This document shows positions 57,691 to 64,000 of a stretch of 64,000 nt of DNA, piece by piece. The stretch is taken from contig JANNJM010000014.1 in assembly GCA_031395645.1 (NCBI GenBank), positions 1 through 64,000 of the forward strand. The letters are read 5' to 3'. The notes under the pieces are model-generated. The model had not been told where the DNA came from, did no database searches, and worked only from the letters and a program-made list of their open reading frames with translations. The position numbers and the translations under genes were made by a program. Source of the DNA: SHZI01 sp031395645 (lineage in GTDB: Bacteria; Pseudomonadota; Gammaproteobacteria; Steroidobacterales; GCA-2729495). The stretch's first letter is position 1, and each line of letters starts with the position of its first letter.

Positions 57691-58938
57691 TTACTCAATT
57701 GGCTTGGGCATTGACCTATCTTCCGGCGCCATGCCCCGGATTGCCGCATTCACCAGGTAGGTCACGTCGAACCCCGGTCTTATGGGCTGGCGCCCAAGGG
57801 CCGGCCCGAGACGCACGATAACGAGCTGGCGCGAGGGCACCACGAACACATGCTGCTGCCCGCGGCCCCAGGTCATGAAGGTATCGCGCGCGAGGAAAGG
57901 TCCTGGCACGATGGCGCCGGACGAACCGGCCTGGTCAGGCGGCACCGCCGGATCGCCGTAACCGAGCCAGACCTGCAGACCGTAGTAGGCGGCCGCCGGC
58001 GACGGCGTGATCATCTCGCGTAGCCATGCTGCAGGCACGACGCGTTTGCCGTTCACCTCGCCCTGGCCGAGCAGCAGCATGCCCACGCGGACCCAGTCCA
58101 TGGCCGGGGCTGCCAGGCAGCAGGAGGTAAACGCGCGCCCGCCAGGCCGGTCCGTGTGGATACGCGCGCGCTCGCCGCCCATGGGCAGCCACAGCTTGTC
58201 GCGCAGGATCTGCGAGTAGCGCTGCCCGTACGCCCGCTCCAGCACCATGCCGAGCAACTCGGAGTTGATGTTGTTGTAGTCGTAGCGGGAACCGGGCAGC
58301 CAGTCAGCCGCGGGTGTGCGCAGGATCACGTCGCCGGAATGGCCGGAGTTCAACCAGCGGTTGTCGTCGGTGAAGGGATTCAGCGTGAACCGGTACTGCG
58401 CCAGGCCCGAACTCATCTGCAGGAGCTGGCGCAGGGTGATGCGACCCCGCGGATCATCCCGCCATTCGGCCAGATACTTGCCGACCGGATCCTCCGCAGA
58501 CGCAATGCGCCCGTCGGCGATGGCCACGCCAACGAACAGCCCCATGAGCGACTTGTGCATGGACTGGGACTGGGTGAGCAGGTCCCGGCCCCAGTACGGG
58601 GCATACCACTCGTACTGGATGCTGCCGTTCTGGACCAGGATCAGGGCGTGTGTGCCGAACCCGGCCGCATAGCGTTGCATGTCATCGAATGCCGCGGCAG
58701 AAACCGTCCGCTCGGACGGCGCCGCAACCGGCAACACGTAGGAGGCATCACCCCGGATCTCCTCATCCGGCGGCAGCAGCTCCTCAGCGATCGGATCGCC
58801 GCTGTTGAAGAAGCGCACGTAATTGCGCCACAGCCAGGGGTCCTGCCAATAAATCACGTTGGCAATGATGGCCACGGCCAGCAGCAGCCAGAGCCCGACG
58901 CGGGGCTTGCGCCGGCTATCGACATTGGTAACCATCAA
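57691..58938 (-). CDS. Serine beta-lactamase-fold hydrolase (class C/esterase family)
   Basis: 415 residues with an N-terminal membrane anchor (VGLWLLLAVAIIANVIYW). The nucleophile motif SxxK is in QSQSMHKSLMGLFVG, the Tyr motif in RYDYNNINSELLGMVL, and a late HxG-like segment is replaced by WGRGQQHVFVVP. Family members include 6-aminohexanoate-dimer hydrolase-like and other periplasmic esterases/DD-peptidases; true beta-lactamase activity is unlikely. Likely faces the periplasm. Start ATG 58938 or 58935. Confidence 0.9.
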   Translation of the reverse strand: MMVTNVDSRRKPRVGLWLLLAVAIIANVIYWQDPWLWRNYVRFFNSGDPIAEELLPPDEEIRGDASYVLPVAAPSERTVSAAAFDDMQRYAAGFGTHALILVQNGSIQYEWYAPYWGRDLLTQSQSMHKSLMGLFVGVAIADGRIASAEDPVGKYLAEWRDDPRGRITLRQLLQMSSGLAQYRFTLNPFTDDNRWLNSGHSGDVILRTPAADWLPGSRYDYNNINSELLGMVLERAYGQRYSQILRDKLWLPMGGERARIHTDRPGGRAFTSCCLAAPAMDWVRVGMLLLGQGEVNGKRVVPAAWLREMITPSPAAAYYGLQVWLGYGDPAVPPDQAGSSGAIVPGPFLARDTFMTWGRGQQHVFVVPSRQLVIVRLGPALGRQPIRPGFDVTYLVNAAIRGMAPEDRSMPKPIE

Positions 58939-59129
58939 GTACTCAGTACAACAACGTCAGAAACTATAGCGCTTAACGCCATGACGCATGCCGTTGAGAA
59001 AAAAGCAGCAGGTTGCCCGCCTCCGGGTAGTGGCGCTCGACGAGACGTCGGAGTTTACGAAGTCGGGAGAACAGAGTTGCTCCCACGGCCCCAAGTCGAG
59101 GTCGCGCCTTCATTGTCATGTTCTTGAGA

Positions 59130-59651
59130 TCAGTCCAGCGCGGGCCATCCAGAAGCATCCAGCGTCTCGCGGTAGGCGTGCCAGGTGGCGTAGGCCAACC
59201 AGGGCATGATGATGGCGAGGCCAAGGAAGGCTGTCAGGAAGCCGACCGCTGTCAGCAGCGCGATCAGCGTCGCCCACAGCAGCATGACCGCCTTGTTGCA
59301 GAGGACGGCACGGATACTGGAGACGCAGGCCGTGACCATGTCCACATCCCGATCAGCGATCATCGGCAGCGAAAACGCCGTTACGGCAAACGTTATCGCC
59401 GCGAAAACCGAGCCTACCGCCGAGCCGATTGCGAGAAACTCCAGCAGTGCGCGCAGGTTGCCGTCCGCAAGAGGCACGAACGCGCTGACCAGCATGATCA
59501 CTGCCCCGAACAGCAGGGTGAGCCCCGGTGCCCGGCGGACGTCCTGCCAGCCCAGGCGGAGCCAGCGGCGCGGCGCATCCATGGCCAGCGTGGCGCAGGG
59601 CACCACGAATGGGCGTTCCTCTGGCGGCGATGTTGGTGCTGTGGATTCCAC
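59130..59651 (-). CDS. DUF2189-like membrane protein with internal in-frame loss
   Basis: 173 residues. The family opening RRWLRLGWQDVRRAPGLTLL FGAVIMLVSAFV and the ending AITFAVTAFSLPMIADRDVD MVTACVSSIRAV NKAVMLLWATLIALL are intact. The middle (about 80 residues in usual 250-260-residue members, with the strongly conserved GFLLVGP region) is absent, and the two parts join at VSAFVPLADGN in frame. Three or four helices remain. It is probably a decayed allele, though a short functional form cannot be excluded. Confidence 0.6.
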   Translation of the reverse strand: MESTAPTSPPEERPFVVPCATLAMDAPRRWLRLGWQDVRRAPGLTLLFGAVIMLVSAFVPLADGNLRALLEFLAIGSAVGSVFAAITFAVTAFSLPMIADRDVDMVTACVSSIRAVLCNKAVMLLWATLIALLTAVGFLTAFLGLAIIMPWLAYATWHAYRETLDASGWPALD

Positions 59652-59679
59652 GGGCTACCCCACAGTGGAGCCCGAAGTG

Positions 59680-59850
59680 TATGCCGGAAGACGTGCGACC
59701 GTCCTTGCGTTGCCCCCGGTCACGCTCTTGCTGGGCAACCCAGTTGGCGATCGACTGCGCGGTCGGTTCGAACGCGCGGGTCAACTCGGCTGTCGTTAAG
59801 TCGTCAACGGGATGCTCGCGGGGACGCCGACGCTTGATCTGGCCTGCAGC
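59680..59850 (-). pseudogene. Remnant of an IS3-family transposase orfA
   Basis: The frame GQIKRRRPREHPVDDLTTAE LTRAFEPTAQSIANWVAQQE RDRGQRKDGRTSS matches the helix-turn-helix part of IS3-family OrfA (ELAREFEPTAQ(S/A)I.NWVAQADRD.GRR.DGLT). No start, leucine zipper or orfB survive. It lies just upstream of the vapBC operator, which suggests an insertion element once neighboured the module. Confidence 0.7.
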
Positions 59851-59867
59851 TGTAATGTATATTGACC

Positions 59868-59883
59868 ATGTTGATATCAACAT
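59868..59883. promoter_or_regulatory. Perfect 16-bp palindromic operator before vapBC
   Basis: ATGTTGATATCAACAT is a perfect palindrome, 13 bases upstream of the vapB ATG and just before its GGAGG. It is the natural autoregulatory site for the VapB antitoxin. A TATATT-like -10 (TGTATATTGACC, about 59856-59867) overlaps its left edge. Confidence 0.75.
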
Positions 59884-59896
59884 TCCGGAGGCTAGC

Positions 59897-60145
59897 ATGG
59901 CGCTGCAGATTGCCAACCCCGTCGTCGTTGCCAAGGTGGAAAGGCTCGCCAGGGCTACAGGCTTAACCAAGACGGCGGTTGTCGAACGAGCCATCGACCG
60001 GCTCGCCAGCGAAACGCAAGGTGCTTCCGACCCCGGGCAGAAGGCCGAGCGGATGGCGGCGCTGCTGGCCCAACTGGACCGCGTTCCCGAGCGCACTGAC
60101 GCCTTCGATCCGCTGGAGTGGGACGACCAGGGCTTGCCGAAATGA
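59897..60145 (+). CDS. vapB: VapB antitoxin (Rv0623/PSK-transcription-factor type)
   Basis: 82 residues. The N-terminal strand MALQIANPVVVAKVERLARA and helix TGLTKTAVVERAIDRL are the ribbon-helix-helix of the Rv0623-like family; the C-terminal tail AFDPLEWDDQGLPK is the toxin-binding part. GGAGG stands 6 bases before ATG 59897. Overlaps vapC (ATGA). A palindromic operator precedes it. Confidence 0.92.
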   Translation: MALQIANPVVVAKVERLARATGLTKTAVVERAIDRLASETQGASDPGQKAERMAALLAQLDRVPERTDAFDPLEWDDQGLPK

Positions 60146-60576
60146 TCGTGGTAGACACCTCGGCCATCGTGGCGATGGCCTTTGGCGAGCCCGAGCGTGC
60201 GGCCTTTGTCCAGGCCATTCAGCAAGCCGACAAGGCCTTGATCAGCACGGTGTCGGTGCTCGAAGCGCGCATGGTGGTTCACGGCCGGCGCGGGCAGCGC
60301 GCGGTGGTGCTGGTTGATGATCTCCTGCGGCTGCCGGCCTTCGAGTTGGTCGCGCCGGGGGTGGCGGAGATGGACGCGGCCTATTCGGCATTCGTGGCCT
60401 TCGGCAAGGGCAGTGGTCACCCCGCGGCCTTGAATTTCGGCGACGTGTTCAGCTATGCGCTGGCCAAGGTGCGCGGTCTGCCCTTGTTGTACAAGGGCGA
60501 CGATTTCACCCAGACCGATGTGGTCAGCGCCGTGTTCGCTATGCAGGCGAGTTCACCCACCGCAGGGAAATCGTGA
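60142..60576 (+). CDS. vapC: VapC toxin, PIN-domain ribonuclease
   Basis: 144 residues. MIVVDTSAIVAMAFGEPERA, then STVSVLEARMVVHGRRG, NFGDVFSYALAKVRGLPLLY and KGDDFTQTDV give the four PIN acidic positions (Asp5, Glu, Asp, Asp). Full length; unlike the vapC at 11198-11472 it has no lesion. Coupled by 4-base overlap to vapB. The methyltransferase gene lies convergent 70 bases downstream. Confidence 0.92.
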   Translation: MIVVDTSAIVAMAFGEPERAAFVQAIQQADKALISTVSVLEARMVVHGRRGQRAVVLVDDLLRLPAFELVAPGVAEMDAAYSAFVAFGKGSGHPAALNFGDVFSYALAKVRGLPLLYKGDDFTQTDVVSAVFAMQASSPTAGKS

Positions 60577-60646
60577 GCACGGAGAGTAATTGCCAGATTT
60601 CATGGCGTGGCTGGCCGCGCTATCACGGGGTGTTCGCGCTGCACGG

Positions 60647-61522
60647 CTATGGACGAAGCAATTCGATCACCGTATATGAAATGAAGTACTCGCCAATCAG
60701 CGGCATCTTCATCAACGTGCGCCCAATTGCTCTTCTGAGTGGCGAGCCGCCAAAAGAGCGCGTCTCGAAGCGCGCAACCACGAAGCCCGCCGCCGCAGCC
60801 AGGGATCGGAACTTCTTGATGTCAAGCTCATTGATATAGCCCTGTTCCCGGAACGACGACCAGTTCTTCCACTTATTGGGCTTTTTGTGGCCGCTCGCAT
60901 CCAGGTCCCAGTGTCTTGGAACAAACTGGGGTAACTCGTAGACCCGCTCAGCTGCCCGAAACATTGCGTTTTGCCCGAATAGCACGTGGGCCCATGGAAC
61001 AGGAATTAACGACTCCATATGTGGTCCCCAAGGACCCCTGTACGGAAACCATTCCAGAAGGCACCTGCCTCCGGGTCGTAGCACCCGGAACCAATCGCGG
61101 AAGATAGGCAGGGGAGACATGACGTGCTCCAGGCAATCAAATGCCACCAACACATCAATAGACATATCGGCGACGGGCAGTCCATCAACTACACCCGGCA
61201 GGAACTCGACTCGCACTGAAGCCGGTAGTTGCGTTGCGTCCCGGGCAACTTTGGCGCGTTCAATGGCTGCATGAACCAGGTCGACCCCCACTACGCTAGC
61301 GGGCGCCATCTCTGTCGCGAGGAACAAGCTAAGTGCGCCATCGCCGCAACCAAAGTCGAGGACGTCCTTGCCGCGAAGGTCAGTATCGAGAAAAGCACTC
61401 CAACTGGTGGAAAGAGACTGCTTACGCCAGTCCTGATAGGCCTTGTAGTCAACGGTTCGCGTTGCTGGTGCAGGGAGCCGCCGGCGGCTGATTTCAAATA
61501 GCAAGTCAGAGCGCAAGTTCAT
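60647..61522 (-). CDS. Class I SAM-dependent methyltransferase
   Basis: 291 residues. SAM-binding: VLDFGCGDGALSLFLA (motif I), VVGVDLVHAAIERAK (acidic loop), and DVLVAFDCLEHVMSPLPIFR, with FRVLRPGGRCLLEWFPYRGP after it. The C-terminal region carries RHWDLDASGHKKPNKWKNW and is unlike the ubiE-type. Substrate unknown; the layout resembles glycan or small-metabolite methyltransferases. It is monocistronic, divergent from an MFS fossil. Confidence 0.85.
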   Translation of the reverse strand: MNLRSDLLFEISRRRLPAPATRTVDYKAYQDWRKQSLSTSWSAFLDTDLRGKDVLDFGCGDGALSLFLATEMAPASVVGVDLVHAAIERAKVARDATQLPASVRVEFLPGVVDGLPVADMSIDVLVAFDCLEHVMSPLPIFRDWFRVLRPGGRCLLEWFPYRGPWGPHMESLIPVPWAHVLFGQNAMFRAAERVYELPQFVPRHWDLDASGHKKPNKWKNWSSFREQGYINELDIKKFRSLAAAAGFVVARFETRSFGGSPLRRAIGRTLMKMPLIGEYFISYTVIELLRP

Positions 61523-61548
61523 GGGGACTCCTGAAACCTGGAAGTGGG

Positions 61549-61620
61549 ATGGCCACAGTCGACGTCGCCATTATCGGGCCCGCGCTGCCCGCGATTCAAT
61601 CTGACATCAGTGCAGATTAC
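61549..61620 (+). pseudogene. N-terminal fossil of an MFS transporter
   Basis: MATVDVAIIGPALPAIQSDI is the first-helix motif of DHA-type MFS proteins (xxDxxIVGPALPxIxxDF). The frame leaves family likeness after about 24 residues, where it meets the 3' end of the convergent lactonase gene (stop at 61617), so the rest has been replaced. Confidence 0.5.
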
Positions 61621-62810
61621 CTCGGCATGAACGCGATGCTTACAGGCTTGTTGATCTTCAGATCATTACCGGTGTTGGTGAGCCTGCCGGTCCCGGTGTC
61701 GATCTTGAGGACCGCGATGTTGTCCGATTTCTGACCTTCGACGAGAAGGTACTTGCCGGTGGTGTCGATTTTGAAATCGCGGGGCCAATCAACACCAGCA
61801 GGTGTTGTCTCGATGAAGGCGAGCTTGCCATCCTCCTGGTTGACCGAAAAGACAGCGATGCTGTTCTCGCCGCGGTTCGACACGTACGCGAACTTGCCGT
61901 CGTGACTGAGCTGGATCTCGGCGGTGTTGTTGTCGTCTTCGTACCCTTCGCGCAGCGTGCTGATGTACTGAATCTCCCGCAGTGCCCCGGAAGCGTCCAT
62001 GGCCAGCACAACAACGTGTGAGGAAAGCTCTGCGTTCGCGTAAACGAACTTGCCATCAGCGCTGAACGCGAGATGACGGGGGCCAGCGCCTGCCGCGGTC
62101 TTGCCGGTTGCCGCCGTCGCCTCGCTGAGCCTGGCGCCGCTGGTCACGTCGTACGCAAACACGCGGTCGGCGCCGAGATCAGCCGCATACACCTTGCCCG
62201 ACTTTGGACTCTCCGCGATGAAGTGAGCGTGTGGAACCGGCTGGTTCTTATGTGGGCCGGACCCCGTGTGCTTTACATGGTCAGCGGCAGAGAGGCTCCC
62301 GTCGCTGCCAATGGTGTAGCTGGCAATGCTGCCGCCGCTGTAGTTCGCAACGAAAAGGTGGTCACCCGCACGGTTGATCGAGAGGTGGCAGGGATCTGCA
62401 CCGTGTGAAGCGACCTGGTTAATGAGTTGCAGTTCGCCCGAGGCCTCTATCCTGAACGCGCTGACACCACCGGTCTCTTCACCATTGTAGTCATTAACTT
62501 CGTTGACCGCGTACAGGAACTCGCCATTCCTGCTGATGGTCAGGTACGAGGGGTTCTCGGTCTCAGCGACGAGCCTGGCCTCCGACAAAGTGCCTGTTTC
62601 GGGGTCGAACATTGAACGATAGATGCCGGAGCTGCCGCATGCACCTTTGCCGCCGTTCCTGACTTCGCAAGCCCAGCCTTTGGTGTAGGTGCCGATGTAA
62701 AGAGGAATCCTCTTGGCCTCGGGTTGGCGACACCCGGTATTGGAAGCAAGAAGAGCCGAAAGTAAAAAACCCGAAATGAAGAACTTTGATCGAGAAATGG
62801 CAGTCTGCAT
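61617..62810 (-). CDS. Lactonase-family (Pgl-like) seven-bladed beta-propeller lipoprotein
   Basis: 397 residues. The lipoprotein signal (SKFFISGFLLSALLASNTGC, Cys at 27) places it in the cell envelope. Domain: YIGTYTKG, PSYLTISRNGEFLYAVNEVN, HGADPCHLSINRAGDHLFVA NYSGGSI, HAHFIAESPKSGKVYAADLG ADR, GAGPRHLAFSADGKFVYANA, all of the 6-phosphogluconolactonase (YbhE/Pgl) family. Being exported it probably acts on another lactone or only binds. A Cys pair (CEVRNGGKGACG) may form a disulfide. Confidence 0.9.
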   Translation of the reverse strand: MQTAISRSKFFISGFLLSALLASNTGCRQPEAKRIPLYIGTYTKGWACEVRNGGKGACGSSGIYRSMFDPETGTLSEARLVAETENPSYLTISRNGEFLYAVNEVNDYNGEETGGVSAFRIEASGELQLINQVASHGADPCHLSINRAGDHLFVANYSGGSIASYTIGSDGSLSAADHVKHTGSGPHKNQPVPHAHFIAESPKSGKVYAADLGADRVFAYDVTSGARLSEATAATGKTAAGAGPRHLAFSADGKFVYANAELSSHVVVLAMDASGALREIQYISTLREGYEDDNNTAEIQLSHDGKFAYVSNRGENSIAVFSVNQEDGKLAFIETTPAGVDWPRDFKIDTTGKYLLVEGQKSDNIAVLKIDTGTGRLTNTGNDLKINKPVSIAFMPR

Positions 62811-62936
62811 GGCTCGCGACCATAGGGGTTTCGTTCACGCTTCGCAATCGCCGACTCTTCCGGGCTGATGAGGGGCTGCGCTCCCGGTGCCGGCAGTGCC
62901 ACAATGGCAGCGTCCTCCGGGCAACGGAACTACAGC

Positions 62937-64000
62937 ATGAAACGCGGACCGGCTCTCTTTCTGGTACTGACGCTCAGCTCGGCGGCGATGGCCGACGAAG
63001 GCATGTGGACATTCGACAATTTTCCGAGTGAAACCGTGCGCAACCGCTACGGTGTGAGCATCGACCAGAAATGGCTCGACCGCACGCGCGGTGCCGTGGT
63101 CCGGCTGGAAGGCGGCTGCACGGGTTCCTTCGCCTCGGCTGACGGCCTGATCCTTAGCAACCACCATTGCGCCGTCGATTGCCTGAGCCGTATTTCCACC
63201 CAGGGCCGCGATGCCGTCACTGCAGGCTTTTTAGCGCGCACGCGGGCGGAGGAGGAGCGCTGCGCGGCTGAGCAGGTCTCTGTGCTGGAGCGACTGGAGG
63301 ACGTGACAGGCAAGGTGACCGAGGCCGTCGGGGCCGAAATTGGTCCGGCTGCCAACGAGAAACGCAAGGCCAGGCTTACGCAGCTGGAGCAGGCCTGCGA
63401 GGACAGCTACCGCGGGCGGCGCGACCCGCACTCCTGCGAGGCGGTCACGCTCTACGGTGGCGGCCAGTACTTCCTCTATCACTATCGGCGCTACACCGAC
63501 GTGCGGCTGGTGTTCGCGCCGGAAGCCGACGTGGCCTTCTTCGGCGGCGATATCGATAACTTCGAGTTCCCGCGCTGGAACCTCGACTTCTCGGTGCTGC
63601 GGGCTTACGACAATGGCAAGCCCGCCAGGACGCCGAACTTCCTGCACTGGCGGCGCGCCGGCCCGGAGCCCGGCGAGGCGGTATTCGTCGCCGGACATCC
63701 TGGTAGCACGGAGCGGCTGAGCACCGTGGCGCAACTGCGCTTCCAGCGTGATCCGGTGCTGAGCCACTGGCTGCTGCGCGCGTCGGAGCTGCGCGGGCGG
63801 ATGTTGCAGTTTTCCGCGAGCGGCGGGGAGCAAGCCCGCATCGCGCGGGAGTCCCTGTTCGGACTGGAGAACAGTTTCAAGGTGTTCCGCAACCAGAACG
63901 AGGTACTCCTCAACGAGGATTTCATGGCGACCCGCAGGCAGCAGGAGGAGCAGTTGCGGGCCGCGGTGGCCGCCGATCCCAAACTGAAACCCTATGCGCA
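62937..64000 (+). CDS. S46-family dipeptidyl peptidase (DPP7/DPP11-like), cut by window end
   Basis: 354 residues visible of a usual 700 or so; open at the right edge. Signal peptide MKRGPALFLVLTLSSAAM is cleaved before ADEGM. MWTFDNFP, then GGCTGSFASADGLILSNHHC A (catalytic His), and FFGGDIDNFEFPRWNLDFSV LR (catalytic Asp) are diagnostic for S46. The Ser and S1-determining residue lie beyond the window, so DPP7 and DPP11 cannot be told apart. It cleaves dipeptides from oligopeptides in the periplasm or on the surface. Confidence 0.93.
   Translation, partial: MKRGPALFLVLTLSSAAMADEGMWTFDNFPSETVRNRYGVSIDQKWLDRTRGAVVRLEGGCTGSFASADGLILSNHHCAVDCLSRISTQGRDAVTAGFLARTRAEEERCAAEQVSVLERLEDVTGKVTEAVGAEIGPAANEKRKARLTQLEQACEDSYRGRRDPHSCEAVTLYGGGQYFLYHYRRYTDVRLVFAPEADVAFFGGDIDNFEFPRWNLDFSVLRAYDNGKPARTPNFLHWRRAGPEPGEAVFVAGHPGSTERLSTVAQLRFQRDPVLSHWLLRASELRGRMLQFSASGGEQARIARESLFGLENSFKVFRNQNEVLLNEDFMATRRQQEEQLRAAVAADPKLKPYA

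Noticed and set aside
58973..59129. Small minus-strand frame after the DUF2189 gene (MTMKARPRLGAVGATLFSRL...)
   Set aside because: Basic and short, with no ribosome binding site or known family; it overlaps the end of the DUF2189 gene and could not be supported.
60573..60646. Start of an 88-residue plus-strand frame after vapC
   Set aside because: Begins on the vapC stop with GTGA but soon becomes antisense of the methyltransferase; no family likeness.

Overview
The window is GC-rich, densely packed chromosomal DNA. The gene content (IntI-type chromosomal integron, GreB, Lrp/AsnC, a TonB-dependent receptor, an S46 peptidase, a PA4063-PA4066-like ABC operon, UrcA) suggests a gammaproteobacterium of the Xanthomonadales/Chromatiales/Steroidobacterales kind. 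That placement is inference; no rRNA or other taxonomic marker is present. I recognise no tRNA, rRNA or CRISPR array, and no gene-free stretch exceeds 300 bases.

1-7.8 kb. An integron opens the window: an intact intI (1528-2499, +), an attI-like core, and three small cassettes read leftwards (1363 to 149), two of them closed by structurally convincing attC sites. The third cassette lacks an attC and abuts what looks like the end of an IS481-family element. To the right of intI lie a RelE-type module and a hicAB module; hicAB sits between short inverted repeats, one of which falls on the 3' end of moeB. Next is a four-gene minus-strand operon: a cystathionine-gamma-synthase-family PLP enzyme, a BNR beta-propeller, a MoaD/ThiS-like carrier and a rhodanese-MoeB fusion.

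7.9-24 kb. A LytS/LytTR two-component pair and an APC permease precede a tight minus-strand operon that encodes the whole route arginine > ornithine > proline > glutamate > 2-oxoglutarate (arginase, ornithine cyclodeaminase, PutA, GDH). A TVP38/disulfide-reductase fusion and a broken VapBC module follow it, and a divergent Lrp-family regulator stands at its head. A cytochrome b561/sulfite-oxidase-like pair and the first of two DUF1838 proteins come next.

24-43 kb. GST, an outer-membrane barrel, an exported KatG, an acyl-CoA ligase, the second DUF1838 protein, then a probable catabolic island (two flavin-reductase-like proteins, two alpha/beta hydrolases, an MFS carrier, an LLM-class oxidoreductase), greB, a second APC permease and a TonB-dependent receptor.

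43-64 kb. TrmO, a GabT-like aminotransferase, a Phd/PIN module with a clear TGTACA operator, an FAD oxidoreductase/Rieske pair resembling CrtU plus DUF5914, a DUF2796-ABC-DUF3299 operon matching a Zur-regulated Pseudomonas operon, two more PIN modules, MscS, TspO-like, SOUL, beta-lactamase-fold, methyltransferase, lactonase and S46 peptidase genes. From 53.2 to 61.6 kb there are many gene fossils (IS91, SLC13, YqjD/YqjE, ABC-F, IS3 orfA, MFS), which marks it as a decaying insertion-prone segment. Six toxin-antitoxin loci in 64 kb is a striking density.
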